A stretch of 64,000 bases of DNA, taken from assembly GCF_024362785.1 (NCBI RefSeq), contig NZ_CP093301.1, forward strand, positions 3,348,001 to 3,412,000, written 5' to 3'. The position numbers were made by a program, and so were the translations under genes. The DNA is from Evansella sp. LMS18. Lineage in GTDB: Bacteria; Bacillota; Bacilli; Bacillales; Salisediminibacteriaceae. This document shows positions 19,975 through 30,053 of this stretch, one piece after another. The notes under the pieces are model-generated. The model was given only the letters and a program-made list of their open reading frames with translations. It was not told the origin of the DNA and ran no database searches. Every line of letters starts with the position of its first letter. Position 1 is the stretch's first letter.

Positions 19975-20640
19975 ATTCAGGATTTTCAACTTTGATTAGG
20001 CAATTACATTAAAAAATGTTACTATGTTGTTCGATTTACGCTTCAGACGGACGCGTTCTGTGGGCACGGCTTCAACTAATTTTTGCCGGCTGAACGCCGT
20101 CGAAAATGGATTTTCAGCTCGCGCTTTTCCCGCCAGAGTCGCCGTCTTACGCTGCAATCGAAAAGTCATGTTCGGCCTTTTGTAAAATGCTTATAGATTT
20201 AATTCATTCAAATAATCCATTTCATAACATGGATTTTCAACTTTGACGAGGACATTATCTTAAAAAGTTACTTGGTTGTTCGATTTACGCTTCAGACGGA
20301 CGCGTTCTGCGGGCACGGCTTCAACTAATTTTTGCCGGCTGACGCCGTCAAAAATGGATTTTCAGCTCGCGCTTTTCCTGCCAGAGTCGCCGTCTTACGC
20401 TGCAATCGAAAAGTCATGTTCGGCCTTTTGTAAAACTGCTTATAGATTTAATCATTCAGGTAATCCATTTCATAACATGTATTTTCAACTTTGACGAGGA
20501 CATTATCTTAAAAAGTTACTTGGTTGTTCGATTTACGCTTCAGACGGACGCGTTCTGCGGGCACGGCTTCAACTAATTTTTGCCGGCTGAACGCCGTCGA
20601 AAATGGATTTTCAGCATCTCATGCTTTTCCTGCCTATCGA
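19975..20640 (+). repeat. repeat family B, 2.6 tandem copies of about 248 bp
   Basis: The anchor TTCGATTTACGCTTCAGACG recurs with its C at 20032, 20281 and 20529, giving periods of 249 and 248 bp. Copies one and two are complete; the third stops near 20630. Each unit has an AT-rich lead (GGATTTTCAACTTTGA), a GC-rich block with the inverted ends TTCGATT...AATCGAA, and an internal near-palindrome around GCCGGCTGAACGCCGTC. Two more copies occur at 28.0 kb and 59.0 kb. No coding capacity is convincing. Confidence 0.9.
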
Positions 20641-20922
20641 TGCAGTCTTTTAAAGAAATCAAAGGCATATTTAATTAATTTATAAGTGAATTTATAAAAA
20701 TTGTGAGCAAAATTATAGCGTATACCCAATTGTTACTATATAATGAAATATTGTGATTTCATATATTTTTCATTGAAATTGGGCATAAAGAGAAGTAGAA
20801 CAAATAAAATGTAAATGTCAAGACTTTTTCTCGTTTTTTTGGTAAAGATAGTAAATGAGTTTTATTCTTATAAGAAGAAGCGGGAAAGAAGGAATATTTA
20901 AAAGGATGTAGAATAGAAAGGT

Positions 20923-21390
20923 ATGCAAAAGAATAAACCAAAGATTTTTGTCGATGGAGATTCCTGCCCTGTTGTTCCCGAAGTATTAAAAACAGCGAAA
21001 GATTATGGGGCTGCTGTAGTTTTTGTTTCTTCCTATGCTCATATCCGGAAAGGAGAATTTCCTGATTTTGTAGTTCAGCTGACAGTTGACCAGGATAAGG
21101 AAGCTGCTGACCTGAAGATCGCGAATGAAATCAAAAGAGATGAAATTGCTGTGACTGATGATCTTGGACTTTCCAGTCTGCTCCTTGGAAAAGGTGTAAC
21201 AGTTCTCAATTCACGAGGCAGACAGGTCACAAATCAGCAAATCGATTATCTGCTTGACTCAAGGTACCAGTCAGCCAAACTCCGCCGGGCGGGAAAAAAG
21301 ACAAAAGGTCCAAAAAAGCTTACTTCAGAAGACAGGGAAACTTTTATTAAAGAATTGAAAAAAGTTTTGTCAAATTGGCAGGAATTTTGA
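20923..21390 (+). CDS. yqxD: YaiI/YqxD family (DUF188) protein
   Basis: A 155-residue UPF0178 protein with the conserved IFVDGDSCPV start, an aspartate-rich PIN-like arrangement (VDGD, DQDKEAADLKIA, AVTDDLGLSS) and a basic C terminus. Function unproven; a nuclease-like fold is inferred from the family. It stands directly before dnaG, as in B. subtilis. Confidence 0.93.
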   Translation: MQKNKPKIFVDGDSCPVVPEVLKTAKDYGAAVVFVSSYAHIRKGEFPDFVVQLTVDQDKEAADLKIANEIKRDEIAVTDDLGLSSLLLGKGVTVLNSRGRQVTNQQIDYLLDSRYQSAKLRRAGKKTKGPKKLTSEDRETFIKELKKVLSNWQEF

Positions 21391-21454
21391 CGGAGAGGGC
21401 GAAACTATATACGCCATCCTTTCATTTTATTGAAAAAAGGCTGGTGATTTAACA

Positions 21455-23266
21455 TTGAGTCCACGAATTCCCGAAGAGAAGATCGAAGAGATAAGAAAAT
21501 CCGTGGACATTGTGGATATTATCAGCGAATATGTTCAATTGAAAAAGCAAGGCAGAAACCTTACAGGTCTTTGCCCTTTTCATGGAGAGAAAACCCCTTC
21601 TTTTTCGGTCTCACCTGATAAACAGCTCTATCACTGCTTTGGATGCGGAGCGGGAGGGAATGTCTTTTCTTTTCTCATGGAAACAGACGGCCTTTCCTTT
21701 AGTGAATCGGTCGCAAAGATTGCCCGCCGAGTGAATATATCGGTTCCGGAAGCAGAAGAGGCTGCAGGAAATTCAGGCATTAAAGACGAAACCTTTCAAC
21801 CCTGGATTGAAGGCCATTCGCTGGCTGCTAAGCTATACCATCACATTCTTACAGCCACTGATGAAGGAAGGGATGCACGGGAATACTTGCGAAAAAGAGG
21901 GTTCACTAGAGAGGCAATTGATACTTTTCAAATTGGATATGCACCTGATTCGTGGGATTTGCTGACTAATTTCCTTGAAAAGCGGAATTTTTCACTAAAA
22001 GATATGGCAGAATCCGGTCTCCTGGCAGTCCGTGATTTTGACAAGAAATCCTTTGACCGTTTCAGGGACAGAATCATGTTCCCGATATGGAATAAAAATG
22101 GGGAAGCAGTTGCCTTTGGCGGAAGGATACTAGGTGAAGGCAACCCTAAGTATTTGAACAGCCCTGAATCTGCTCTCTTTAAAAAAAGCGAGATTCTGTA
22201 TAATTTTCATCAGGCGCGAAAGGCGATAAAAAAAAAGGGCGAGGCAGTACTTTTTGAAGGTTATGTGGATGTTATCTCAGCATGGAGAGCGGGTATACAT
22301 CATGGAGTGGCTGCCCTGGGCACAGCGCTTACAGAAAACCACGCCAGGATGCTCCGGCGGAATGCTGATAAAGTCATCATCTGCTATGACGGTGATGATG
22401 CGGGTCAGAACGCGACATTTAAAAATGCTGTGCTTCTGGAAGAGTCCGGACTTCAGGTCAGGGTGGCAAGGCTTCCTGAAGGATATGATCCGGATGATTA
22501 TATTCAACAAAACGGACCTGAGCAATTTAGCAGCCAGGTGATTTCACAAAGTATGACTTTAATGGCTTTTAAGTTCCAGTATTTTCGCCGGGGCAGAAAT
22601 CTGCTTGATGAAGGCGAAAGAATGGACTATATCCATACTGTACTAAAAGAAATCAGCCTGCTTGAGAGAGCGGTCGAGCGGGATCATTATATCCGTCAGC
22701 TTGCTGAGGAATTTAATATATCCCTTGAAGCGCTAAAGCAGGAACAGCACCAGATTTTTAAATCCCAGAAAAAGAAAGAAAAACGGGAAATCAGGTCAGC
22801 TGCAGGAACTTATGCGATGAAACCGCAAAAAAAATTAAAGCTGGCCCATGAAAATGCAGAACGGCTTCTGCTTGCCCATATGCTGCATAGTGACAGTGTG
22901 GCTGTCCAGGTGCAGGATCAGGTTGGCGGAACCTTTAATATAGATGAGTATCAGGCGATAGCCGCTCACCTGTACAGCTTTTACGGAGAAGGCCATTCTC
23001 CCGACCCGTCTCTGTTCATTGAACGGATGGAGGATGAAAAACTGAAAAGGATCACCACAGAACTTGCGATGATGACGATAAATACTGAAATGTCTGAGCA
23101 GGAACTGGACGATTATATAAGACAAATTAAGAAATATCCAAAGCGCCTTGAAATCGAACAGCTGAAAACAGCAAGAAAAGAGGCTGAAGAAGCCGGGGAT
23201 TTTAACAAAGCAGCATCGATAGCTATGGATATAATTAAAATGGAACAAGCATTAAAAAAGATATAA
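21455..23266 (+). CDS. dnaG: DNA primase
   Basis: A 603-residue DnaG: zinc-binding domain with C40, H43, C61 and C64, TOPRIM catalytic domain (EGYVDVISAW and the DGDDAGQ motif in the middle) and a C-terminal DnaB-interacting helical domain. It starts at TTG with GGTGAT six bases before it and the expected MSPRIPEEKIEEIR beginning. It is in the classic macromolecular-synthesis order with sigA. Confidence 0.98.
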   Translation: MSPRIPEEKIEEIRKSVDIVDIISEYVQLKKQGRNLTGLCPFHGEKTPSFSVSPDKQLYHCFGCGAGGNVFSFLMETDGLSFSESVAKIARRVNISVPEAEEAAGNSGIKDETFQPWIEGHSLAAKLYHHILTATDEGRDAREYLRKRGFTREAIDTFQIGYAPDSWDLLTNFLEKRNFSLKDMAESGLLAVRDFDKKSFDRFRDRIMFPIWNKNGEAVAFGGRILGEGNPKYLNSPESALFKKSEILYNFHQARKAIKKKGEAVLFEGYVDVISAWRAGIHHGVAALGTALTENHARMLRRNADKVIICYDGDDAGQNATFKNAVLLEESGLQVRVARLPEGYDPDDYIQQNGPEQFSSQVISQSMTLMAFKFQYFRRGRNLLDEGERMDYIHTVLKEISLLERAVERDHYIRQLAEEFNISLEALKQEQHQIFKSQKKKEKREIRSAAGTYAMKPQKKLKLAHENAERLLLAHMLHSDSVAVQVQDQVGGTFNIDEYQAIAAHLYSFYGEGHSPDPSLFIERMEDEKLKRITTELAMMTINTEMSEQELDDYIRQIKKYPKRLEIEQLKTARKEAEEAGDFNKAASIAMDIIKMEQALKKI

Positions 23267-23313
23267 AGCGAAAATTGTGGAAGTTGTCTTGAATTTCAGG
23301 AAGGAGGGGTCGC

Positions 23314-24432
23314 ATGGCAGACAAACCATTGCGTCCGATGGCGGAAGGTGACATCACCATCGATCAGGTAAAAGAACAGTTAGTGGAACTGGGTAAAAAA
23401 CGGGGGGTCTTATCATATACCGATATTACCGAACGCCTTGCCGCTTTTGATCAGGATTCAGAACAAATGGATGAATTTTTTGAGTATCTTGGTGAGCAGG
23501 GAGTAGAGATTTTAAATGAAACAGAAGCTGTGCCAAGTCTCCAGCAAGTGGAAAAGGAAGAGGAAGAATTCGATCTGAACGATTTAAGCGTTCCTCCGGG
23601 AATTAAAATAAATGACCCTGTACGTATGTATTTAAAAGAAATCGGGCGTGTGCCTTTATTATCTGCCACGGAAGAAATTGAACTGGCTAAGAAAATTGAA
23701 GACGGTGACGAGGAGGCTAAGCGGCGTCTTGCCGAAGCAAACCTGCGTCTTGTAGTCAGTATCGCAAAAAGATATGTAGGAAGAGGCATGCTTTTCCTTG
23801 ATTTAATTCAGGAAGGGAATATGGGCCTGATTAAAGCTGTGGAAAAATTTGATTATAATAAAGGATACAAATTCAGTACGTATGCGACATGGTGGATTCG
23901 CCAGGCAATAACCCGGGCAATCGCAGACCAGGCAAGGACTATACGGATTCCGGTTCATATGGTTGAGACAATCAATAAGCTCATCAGGGTACAGCGGCAG
24001 CTGCTTCAGGATCTCGGGCGTGAACCAACACCTGAAGAGGTTTCGAAAGAAATGGATCTGACTCCTGATAAGGTAAGGGAGATTCTTAAAATTGCCCAGG
24101 AACCTGTTTCACTTGAGACGCCAATCGGTGAAGAAGACGATTCCCACCTTGGTGACTTTATCGAAGACCAGGAAGCTCTTGCACCATCCGATGCTGCGGC
24201 TTATGAGTTGTTGAAAGAACAGCTTGAAGATGTTCTCGATACTCTTACAGACCGTGAAGAAAATGTGCTTCGCTTACGATTTGGCCTTGATGACGGCCGA
24301 ACTCGGACTCTCGAAGAAGTAGGTAAAGTATTCGGAGTAACGAGGGAACGAATCCGTCAAATCGAAGCAAAAGCGTTACGTAAGCTGCGGCACCCAAGCC
24401 GAAGCAAGCGCCTGAAAGACTTCCTTGAATAA
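23314..24432 (+). CDS. sigA: RNA polymerase primary sigma factor SigA
   Basis: A 372-residue RpoD/SigA with region 1.1 (first 80 residues), 1.2 ([12 protein letters not shown]), region 2 ([30 protein letters not shown]), region 3 and region 4 with the HTH ([19 protein letters not shown]). It directs transcription of housekeeping promoters such as those noted for rpsU and glyQS. AGGAGGGG precedes the ATG. Confidence 0.99.
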   Translation: MADKPLRPMAEGDITIDQVKEQLVELGKKRGVLSYTDITERLAAFDQDSEQMDEFFEYLGEQGVEILNETEAVPSLQQVEKEEEEFDLNDLSVPPGIKINDPVRMYLKEIGRVPLLSATEEIELAKKIEDGDEEAKRRLAEANLRLVVSIAKRYVGRGMLFLDLIQEGNMGLIKAVEKFDYNKGYKFSTYATWWIRQAITRAIADQARTIRIPVHMVETINKLIRVQRQLLQDLGREPTPEEVSKEMDLTPDKVREILKIAQEPVSLETPIGEEDDSHLGDFIEDQEALAPSDAAAYELLKEQLEDVLDTLTDREENVLRLRFGLDDGRTRTLEEVGKVFGVTRERIRQIEAKALRKLRHPSRSKRLKDFLE

Positions 24433-24440
24433 AAATCCAC

Positions 24441-24475
24441 GGGGCCTGTCATTTGTCAGGCTCCTTGTTTTTTTA
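24441..24475 (+). terminator. terminator after sigA
   Basis: An eight-pair stem GGGGCCTG with CAGGCTCC (one G-T pair) is followed by TTGTTTTTTT. Confidence 0.82.
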
Positions 24476-24497
24476 ACAGAATAACATTTGGCATCTT

Positions 24498-24511
24498 TGT
24501 AAGCGCTGACA
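24498..24511 (+). promoter_or_regulatory. cre-like CcpA site
   Basis: TGTAAGCGCTGACA fits the catabolite-responsive-element consensus (TGNAANCGNNNNCA) with a palindromic AGCGCT core. It lies about 240 bp before the glycerophosphodiesterase gene. The rest of the 315-bp spacer is AT-rich, with no gene seen. Confidence 0.5.
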
Positions 24512-24747
24512 TTGTTGTAACTAATTGTACTCATTTTCCCCAGTTAATGCAAACTGCTTAAAAAGCATAGAAAATTAAAATATGTTTTCAATACTTAAGT
24601 ATGGGGAACAGATTCAGTCAGGGAAGAAGTATATAAATCGAAGGCAGCTATTAAAAAATAGGTCCTTATTTTTTTCTTATGATACGAGGGATAGCTGTAG
24701 AACTAAAAAAAGAATATAGTAACAATCGACGTAAAGGGTGCAGTGGA

Positions 24748-25464
24748 ATGAAAATAATTGCCCATCGGGGGAATAAGCGTTACAGACCTGAAAATACTAT
24801 GGCAGCGTTTATTTCTGCTGCAGAATATTCAATAGATGGCATCGAACTGGACGTTCAGGTTACGAGGGATCACATCCCTGTCGTTATTCATGACAGCAAA
24901 ATAGACCGGACCACAAATGGAAGAGGGAATGTAAATTCTTTTACTTTTAAAGAGCTGCGTAATTACGATGCAGGAAGCTGGTTTAGCGAAGAATACCGCG
25001 GTGAAAAGATTCCATCACTGGAAGAAGTATTATTGTGGGCAAGAGAGAGAAATATAACTATGCATGTGGAATTAAAAGAGCAGAAAGGTAATCACGAGAA
25101 GTTTTTAGATAGCTGCCTTGCTGTGATTCACGGAACTGGAACCGAAAACAAAGTGGTCATCTCTACTTTTGCCCATTCATACCTCCCTTATATTAAAGAC
25201 CGCAACTCTTCTATGGAGACGGCGCTGTTGACAAAAACACCCATTATCCGTATCAGTGGATACAGGAAGGCTGTAAATGCAGATTCCATCCATATCAGGC
25301 ATTCTTATTATTCAGCTAAATTTTACAGAGCATGGGTCAGAAACGGCCTTACAGTAAGAACCTACAATGTGAACAGGACGAGGGATGCGCTCCGCTGTAA
25401 GGCGGCGGGAGTGGAGGGAATTATTTCAGATGATCCGAAAAAGATGAGCAGTCTGTTAGGGTAA
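24748..25464 (+). CDS. glycerophosphodiester phosphodiesterase
   Basis: A 238-residue GDPD family enzyme that hydrolyses glycerophosphodiesters to glycerol-3-phosphate and an alcohol. The signature IIAHRGN..RPENTMAAF and the acidic pair in GIELDVQVTRDHIPVVIHD are present. It has no signal peptide, so it is probably cytosolic. The ATG at 24748 was taken because AAAGGGTG precedes it and upstream residues are not conserved. The cre-like site suggests carbon-catabolite control. Confidence 0.9.
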   Translation: MKIIAHRGNKRYRPENTMAAFISAAEYSIDGIELDVQVTRDHIPVVIHDSKIDRTTNGRGNVNSFTFKELRNYDAGSWFSEEYRGEKIPSLEEVLLWARERNITMHVELKEQKGNHEKFLDSCLAVIHGTGTENKVVISTFAHSYLPYIKDRNSSMETALLTKTPIIRISGYRKAVNADSIHIRHSYYSAKFYRAWVRNGLTVRTYNVNRTRDALRCKAAGVEGIISDDPKKMSSLLG

Positions 25465-25635
25465 AGGCAGGACCGCGACAATAAATGACAATAATAAGCA
25501 ATGCTTTTCGGATTTTCTTTATTTTACTTTTCTAAAAGAGGAATTTGAAGTACAATATACATTAGCTTGACTTCTTACAAGCTCAAAACATTTAAGCAAC
25601 AGTAATTTCTTAAAGTCAGAAGGAGGTACATAGTT

Positions 25636-26004
25636 ATGAAAGGGAAACCCCTTTATCCATTTGGTATCACAGCGGTACTGGGCATTGGTCTCATAATCAT
25701 TCTTTCCTTTATCGGCCTTAATGTCGGCGATGATATGGCTGGCGAGAACGGTGAGAACAATGAAGCTGCCGAGAACTTTGACAGCCCGTATGAACTAGGT
25801 GAACACGTATATATCGGGAACTGTGCCGCATGCCACGGAGAAAACCTTGATGGGAATCCGGCATTAACTGGCGCTGCAGACAGATTTTCTCAGGAAGATA
25901 TCGTGAATATCATTGCTGAAGGCCCAGGTGCAATGCCAGCTGGTCTTGTTTCCGGAGAAGAAGCAGAGGCAGTTGCGGAGTATCTTATTACAGAAACAGA
26001 ATAA
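25636..26004 (+). CDS. cccA: membrane-anchored cytochrome c550
   Basis: A 122-residue protein: one N-terminal membrane anchor (about 10-30), an acidic linker (GENGENNEAAEN) and a class I cytochrome c domain. The heme attachment site is CAACH and the axial methionine is in GAMPAG. It transfers electrons on the outer membrane face. cccA follows sigA in B. subtilis too, here with the GDPD gene between. AGAAGGAGG precedes the ATG. Confidence 0.93.
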   Translation: MKGKPLYPFGITAVLGIGLIIILSFIGLNVGDDMAGENGENNEAAENFDSPYELGEHVYIGNCAACHGENLDGNPALTGAADRFSQEDIVNIIAEGPGAMPAGLVSGEEAEAVAEYLITETE

Positions 26005-26018
26005 ATACCAGGACAAAG

Positions 26019-26043
26019 AGAAGGATGCTAATCCTTCTTTTTT
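26019..26043 (+). terminator. terminator after cccA
   Basis: AGAAGGAT pairs with ATCCTTCT (26019-26026 with 26031-26038), followed by six T residues. Confidence 0.85.
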
Positions 26044-26170
26044 GCTATATTATTTTTCAAAAAAAGTTTTTCAGGATTATCCTGGAAAAATGGCATGAAG
26101 TGAAGCAATAATTATCAAGATATAAAGGGTACATAAGGAAAAGACAAACTTAAAACCAAAGGTGAATAAA

Positions 26171-26878
26171 ATGACCGACATTAAAATATCAAAGAGACTG
26201 GAAAAAGTTGCTTCATTTGTTGATAAAGAGGCCTATGTTGCCGATATTGGATCTGATCACGCGTATCTTCCGGTTTATCTTATTAAAAATGAAATTGCCA
26301 AAAAAGCGATTGCAGGGGAGGTAAATGAAGGCCCGCTGCAATCAGCAATCAAACAGGTCAGGAAACACGGACTGGAAAATAAAATACAGCCACGACTTGG
26401 AAGCGGCCTTTCTGTCATAAAGGGAGAGGCACCCGACACGGTAGTTATCGCTGGGATGGGAGGACCGCTTATAAGCCAGATCCTTGAAGAAGGTAAAGAT
26501 AATCTTGCATCTGTCAGGAAACTCATTTTACAGCCTAATGTAGCAGCTGATTCTGTACGCCAGTGGCTGATTGCGAATGAGTGGATGCTTACGCAGGAAG
26601 CGATCATGGAAGAGGACGGGCATATTTATGAAATATTAACAGCGGAAAAGGGAGACCCTCTTGCTCTGTACAGTGAAAATACAGAAAAGGAAATATGGCT
26701 TGGCCCGCTGCTCATGAAAGAAAAGAATCCCGCTTTTATAAAGAAATGGAACAGGGAATTAAGACAGCTGGAGAATATCCGCATACAGCTGGACAAAGCT
26801 TCGGACTCGGGTGAACTTCTGGAAAGAAAAAAGGAAGTTGAAAAAAAAGCAGGCTGGATAAAGGAGGAGTTAACATGA
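26171..26878 (+). CDS. trmK: tRNA (adenine22-N1)-methyltransferase TrmK
   Basis: A 235-residue Rossmann methyltransferase with the SAM motif VADIGSDHAYLP and a C-terminal coiled coil. TrmK methylates A22 in several Gram-positive tRNAs. The ATG at 26171 has AAAGGTG seven bases upstream and is preferred over the GTG nine bases earlier. It overlaps yqfO by four bases (ATGA). Confidence 0.94.
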   Translation: MTDIKISKRLEKVASFVDKEAYVADIGSDHAYLPVYLIKNEIAKKAIAGEVNEGPLQSAIKQVRKHGLENKIQPRLGSGLSVIKGEAPDTVVIAGMGGPLISQILEEGKDNLASVRKLILQPNVAADSVRQWLIANEWMLTQEAIMEEDGHIYEILTAEKGDPLALYSENTEKEIWLGPLLMKEKNPAFIKKWNRELRQLENIRIQLDKASDSGELLERKKEVEKKAGWIKEELT

Positions 26879-27993
26879 AAATCGCAAACGCACAGACATT
26901 AATCCAGGCTTTTGAAAGTTTTTCTCCTAAGGCTTATGCTGTTGAAGGGGACAAAATAGGTCTGCAGATAGGTACGCTAAACAAAAAGGTGAAAAAAGTA
27001 ATGATTGCTCTCGATGTGATTGAACCTGTGGTTGATGAGGCTGTCGAAGAAGGAGTGGATTTAATCATCGCACATCACCCAATCATTTTTAAGCCGATAA
27101 AAGCATTGCGTACCGACCAGACTTACGGCCGGACTATTGAAAAACTGATTAAAAATGATATTACCGTTTATGCTGCCCATACAAACCTGGATGTTGCCCC
27201 GGGGGGCGTTAATGATTTAATGGCAGAAGCTCTCGGTCTTGAAGACACCGAAGTACTGGTAGAAACTTTTGAGGACACCCTTAAGAAACTTGTCGTTTTT
27301 GTACCGGAAAACGAAGCTGGCAAGGTGAGAGACGCGCTGGGGAATGCAGGTGCGGGCTATATTGGTAACTACAGCCACTGCTCTTTTAATACGAAGGGGA
27401 CAGGCACGTTTAAGCCAGGGGAAGGAACAGATCCATTTATCGGGGAACAAGGGAAAATGGAATATGTGGATGAAGTGAAAATTGAAACGGTTTTCCCTGC
27501 TTCCATTGAAAAAAAAGTCATCCGGGCAGTAATGGATTCCCATCCATACGAAGAAGTGGCTTATGATATTTATGAGCTTGCTGTTCCGGGAGAGAAGTAT
27601 GGCCTGGGGCGAATTGGCCGTCTGAAAGAGGAAATGAGCCTCAAGGAATTTGCCGGCCATGTAAAGGCTGCTTATGGAGTAGACGGGGTAAGAGTCACGG
27701 GAGATTTGGGTAAATCGATAAAGAAAGTTGCCGTTCTGGGCGGAGACGGGAATAAGTATGTATCCGCAGCTCTTTTTAAAGGAGCGGATGCTTTTGTAAC
27801 AGGGGACGTGTATTACCACGTTGCCCATGATGCTATGCTCGAAGGACTGGCAATGGTAGATCCTGGCCATAATGTCGAAAAAATAATGAAGGATGGAGTA
27901 AAGCAGATTCTCGATGGCTTTATAAAGGAAAATAACTATGGGACAGAAGTTATCAGCTCAAAAATAAATACAGATCCATTTAGATTCTTATAA
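26875..27993 (+). CDS. yqfO: Nif3-like dinuclear metal-center protein YqfO
   Basis: A 372-residue NIF3/DUF34 family protein. N- and C-terminal halves form the conserved metal-binding fold (IAHHPIIFKP; AHTNLDV; GDVYYHVAHDA), with a central inserted PII-like domain (about residues 130-230) typical of the Bacillus form. The physiological role is not settled, although the family is often labelled GTP cyclohydrolase I type 2. It is coupled to trmK, as is usual. Confidence 0.93.
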   Translation: MKIANAQTLIQAFESFSPKAYAVEGDKIGLQIGTLNKKVKKVMIALDVIEPVVDEAVEEGVDLIIAHHPIIFKPIKALRTDQTYGRTIEKLIKNDITVYAAHTNLDVAPGGVNDLMAEALGLEDTEVLVETFEDTLKKLVVFVPENEAGKVRDALGNAGAGYIGNYSHCSFNTKGTGTFKPGEGTDPFIGEQGKMEYVDEVKIETVFPASIEKKVIRAVMDSHPYEEVAYDIYELAVPGEKYGLGRIGRLKEEMSLKEFAGHVKAAYGVDGVRVTGDLGKSIKKVAVLGGDGNKYVSAALFKGADAFVTGDVYYHVAHDAMLEGLAMVDPGHNVEKIMKDGVKQILDGFIKENNYGTEVISSKINTDPFRFL

Positions 27994-27995
27994 AT

Positions 27996-28233
27996 ATGAA
28001 TGAATTTCATATAGGCTTAGAATAAAAATAGGCGAACATTACTTGTCGTTTCTAGCGTAAGACGGCGACTCTGGCGGGAATAGCGCGAGCTGGAAATCCA
28101 TTTTTGACGGCATTCAGCCGTCAAAAATTAGCTGAAGCCGTGCCCGCAGAACGCGTCCGTCTGAAGCGTAAATCGAATAACACAGTACTATTTTCAGGAA
28201 AAGTATGATCATCTTGAATTATGAAATTGGTTC
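27996..28233 (-). repeat. repeat family B, single inverted copy
   Basis: Read on the minus strand it shows the same blocks as the tandem copies at 20 kb: the AT-rich lead, TTCGATTTACGCTTCAGACG and the reverse of CGCCGTCTTACGC. Its internal palindrome is more perfect here (TTTTTGACGGC / GCCGTCAAAAA). It fills the spacer between yqfO and the ispH terminator. Confidence 0.85.
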
Positions 28234-28239
28234 ATATAT

Positions 28240-28280
28240 TAATAAAAACCAGCCAGATTATATCTGGCTGGTTTTTATTA
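28240..28280. terminator. bidirectional terminator between yqfO and ispH
   Basis: A 19-bp perfect stem (28240-28258 with 28262-28280) has A and T tracts at both ends and includes the ispH stop codon. Confidence 0.9.
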
Positions 28281-29243
28281 ATTCACCGCTTTTTTATCGG
28301 TGCTTTTCTTCTTTACTTTAGGCAGTATTTTTGTAAGCTTGACTGTGCTGGTTGCATCCCACGTATGCGGGTCGTCTTCATCAAATTGTTCAAGGAATTT
28401 AATGAGCTCCCTTGTGATGATTGTAGGCGTGCTGGCTCCTGCTGTAACAGCCACTTTATTGACACCTTTCAGCCACTCCAGATTGAGTTCGTTTAAGTTT
28501 GCGATCCGATATGCTTCTGTGCCGGCAATTTCTTTGGAAACCTGTGCAAGGCGGTTCGAGTTGTTGCTTTTAGGATCCCCGACAACGAGAAGGAGATCAG
28601 CCTCTTTGGCTTGCTCAGCTACAGCTTCCTGCCTTACCTGAGTCGCAAGGCAGATCTCGTTGTGTACTTCAGCGTGAGGATATTTTTTTATGGAGCTGTT
28701 AATCAGATGTGACACGTCCCATTGGCTCATTGTCGTCTGATTTGTTACAAGTATTTTATCAGATTTAATATTAAGCGCACTCACATCTTCTTCCTTTTCC
28801 ACGAGATGAACGATATCGGGAGCTACTCCAACAGCTCCTTCTGGTTCAGGATGGCCTTTTTTGCCGATATAAATAATTTCATAGCCTTCCGCTTTTTTTT
28901 CACGAATAAGGTCATGGGTTCTTGTTACATCGGGACAAGTAGCGTCAACCGTTGTAAGCCCTTTTTCCTTAGCGAGCTTCCTGACTTCCGGAGAAACCCC
29001 GTGAGCTGTAAAAATGACAGTTCCTTTATCGACTTTCTTTAATATATCCAGCCGGTTAGGACCGTCAAGGGTAATAATTCCTTCTTCTGTGAATGCATCG
29101 GTTACATGTTTATTATGAACGATCATACCCAGTATATAGATCGGTCTTGGCAAATCAAGATTTTCCGCCGCCTGTCTGGCAAGTACCATGGCATCAACGA
29201 CACCGTAGCAGTAACCGCGGGGAGAAATTTTAATGACTTCCAC
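28278..29243 (-). CDS. ispH: 4-hydroxy-3-methylbut-2-enyl diphosphate reductase
   Basis: A 321-residue IspH, the last enzyme of the MEP isoprenoid pathway. The cluster cysteines are in [13 protein letters not shown] and NEICLATQ; the substrate-binding residues include SNNSNRL. The start was set to the GTG at 29243 because AGGAGG lies seven bases before it and the family begins with [13 protein letters not shown]. The pathway partner ispG is on the same strand at 43 kb. Confidence 0.95.
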   Translation of the reverse strand: MEVIKISPRGYCYGVVDAMVLARQAAENLDLPRPIYILGMIVHNKHVTDAFTEEGIITLDGPNRLDILKKVDKGTVIFTAHGVSPEVRKLAKEKGLTTVDATCPDVTRTHDLIREKKAEGYEIIYIGKKGHPEPEGAVGVAPDIVHLVEKEEDVSALNIKSDKILVTNQTTMSQWDVSHLINSSIKKYPHAEVHNEICLATQVRQEAVAEQAKEADLLLVVGDPKSNNSNRLAQVSKEIAGTEAYRIANLNELNLEWLKGVNKVAVTAGASTPTIITRELIKFLEQFDEDDPHTWDATSTVKLTKILPKVKKKSTDKKAVN

Positions 29244-29330
29244 TATGATTCCTCCTAACAAAACACTATTTATAGTACAGGTCCATTATAAAGCTTAAAC
29301 ATCTGTTTTTACAATCCAGACAACAAAACA

Positions 29331-29354
29331 GTCTTTCGCAGGAATGCGAAAGAC
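29331..29354 (-). terminator. hairpin terminator downstream of the CarD-like gene
   Basis: A 10-bp perfect stem, GTCTTTCGCA with TGCGAAAGAC, loop GGAA. On the minus strand it is followed by TGTTTTGTT. Confidence 0.75.
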
Positions 29355-29381
29355 CACTTTTTATATACCTATATCCAGAAG

Positions 29382-29876
29382 TCAGGCGCCTTTTGAATTG
29401 TCGCTTATGAATCTGTATGCCTCTTCTTCGGTAATGTTTTTAACGAGCATAAGTTCACTCACAATAAATTGTTTTGCGCGATCAAGGTTTTTGCGGTCCT
29501 CCATATGCAGGCCGTTTGTTCTCTCGCCTTCTTTTGATGTCAGGTTTGAAATTACTGCTGCTGCATCGAGAATACACCCTGATTTCAATAAAGTTTCATT
29601 TTCTTTGGAGTAGGGTCTCGCTGCATCCTTCTTGGAGGCATTATCTTCCGCCGGCTTCAATGCTGTAGCCAGTTCCTCTATTTCTTTGGACTGTATAATT
29701 TTTCGAAGCCCTGATGAGTCAATTCTGTTTTCCGGAAGCATTAATGTAACATGGTTAAGAGGAAAGTATACAACAAAGTAATTTAACTTTTGGCCTAAGA
29801 TATCCTTTTCCTCAATATCCTGAATCGTTCCTGCTCCGTGGTAAGGGTAAACTACGTGATCACCGACATTAAACAT
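29382..29876 (-). CDS. CarD family transcription regulator
   Basis: A 164-residue protein starting MFNVGDHVVYPYHGAGTIQ, the CarD/CdnL RNA-polymerase-interacting Tudor-like domain, followed by a helical C-terminal domain. CarD proteins bind the RNAP beta subunit and stabilise open complexes. The second of two nearby ATG codons was taken because GGAGG is seven bases away from it. It is monocistronic with its own terminator. Confidence 0.9.
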   Translation of the reverse strand: MFNVGDHVVYPYHGAGTIQDIEEKDILGQKLNYFVVYFPLNHVTLMLPENRIDSSGLRKIIQSKEIEELATALKPAEDNASKKDAARPYSKENETLLKSGCILDAAAVISNLTSKEGERTNGLHMEDRKNLDRAKQFIVSELMLVKNITEEEAYRFISDNSKGA

Positions 29877-30053
29877 GAGCATTCCTCCAAATACAATAAT
29901 ATCTATATTGTATCATAAAATGAATTAAATTTAAAATTTTACTATGTAATCCCCTTTTAGTCAATGAAAAATAGAGAAAAAAACCGTGTCGGACTAGATG
30001 AAAAATAAAAGAAAAAGCAGGGAAATCCAGCCGGCAAAAATGGGGAGGCTGGA

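Noticed and set aside
20276-20494. 72-codon frame within the tandem family B repeats
   Set aside because: The frame is not kept in the other copies, so the repeat is not selected for coding.
27217-27870. 217-codon frame antisense to yqfO
   Set aside because: It is fully inside a conserved gene, with atypical composition and no start signals.
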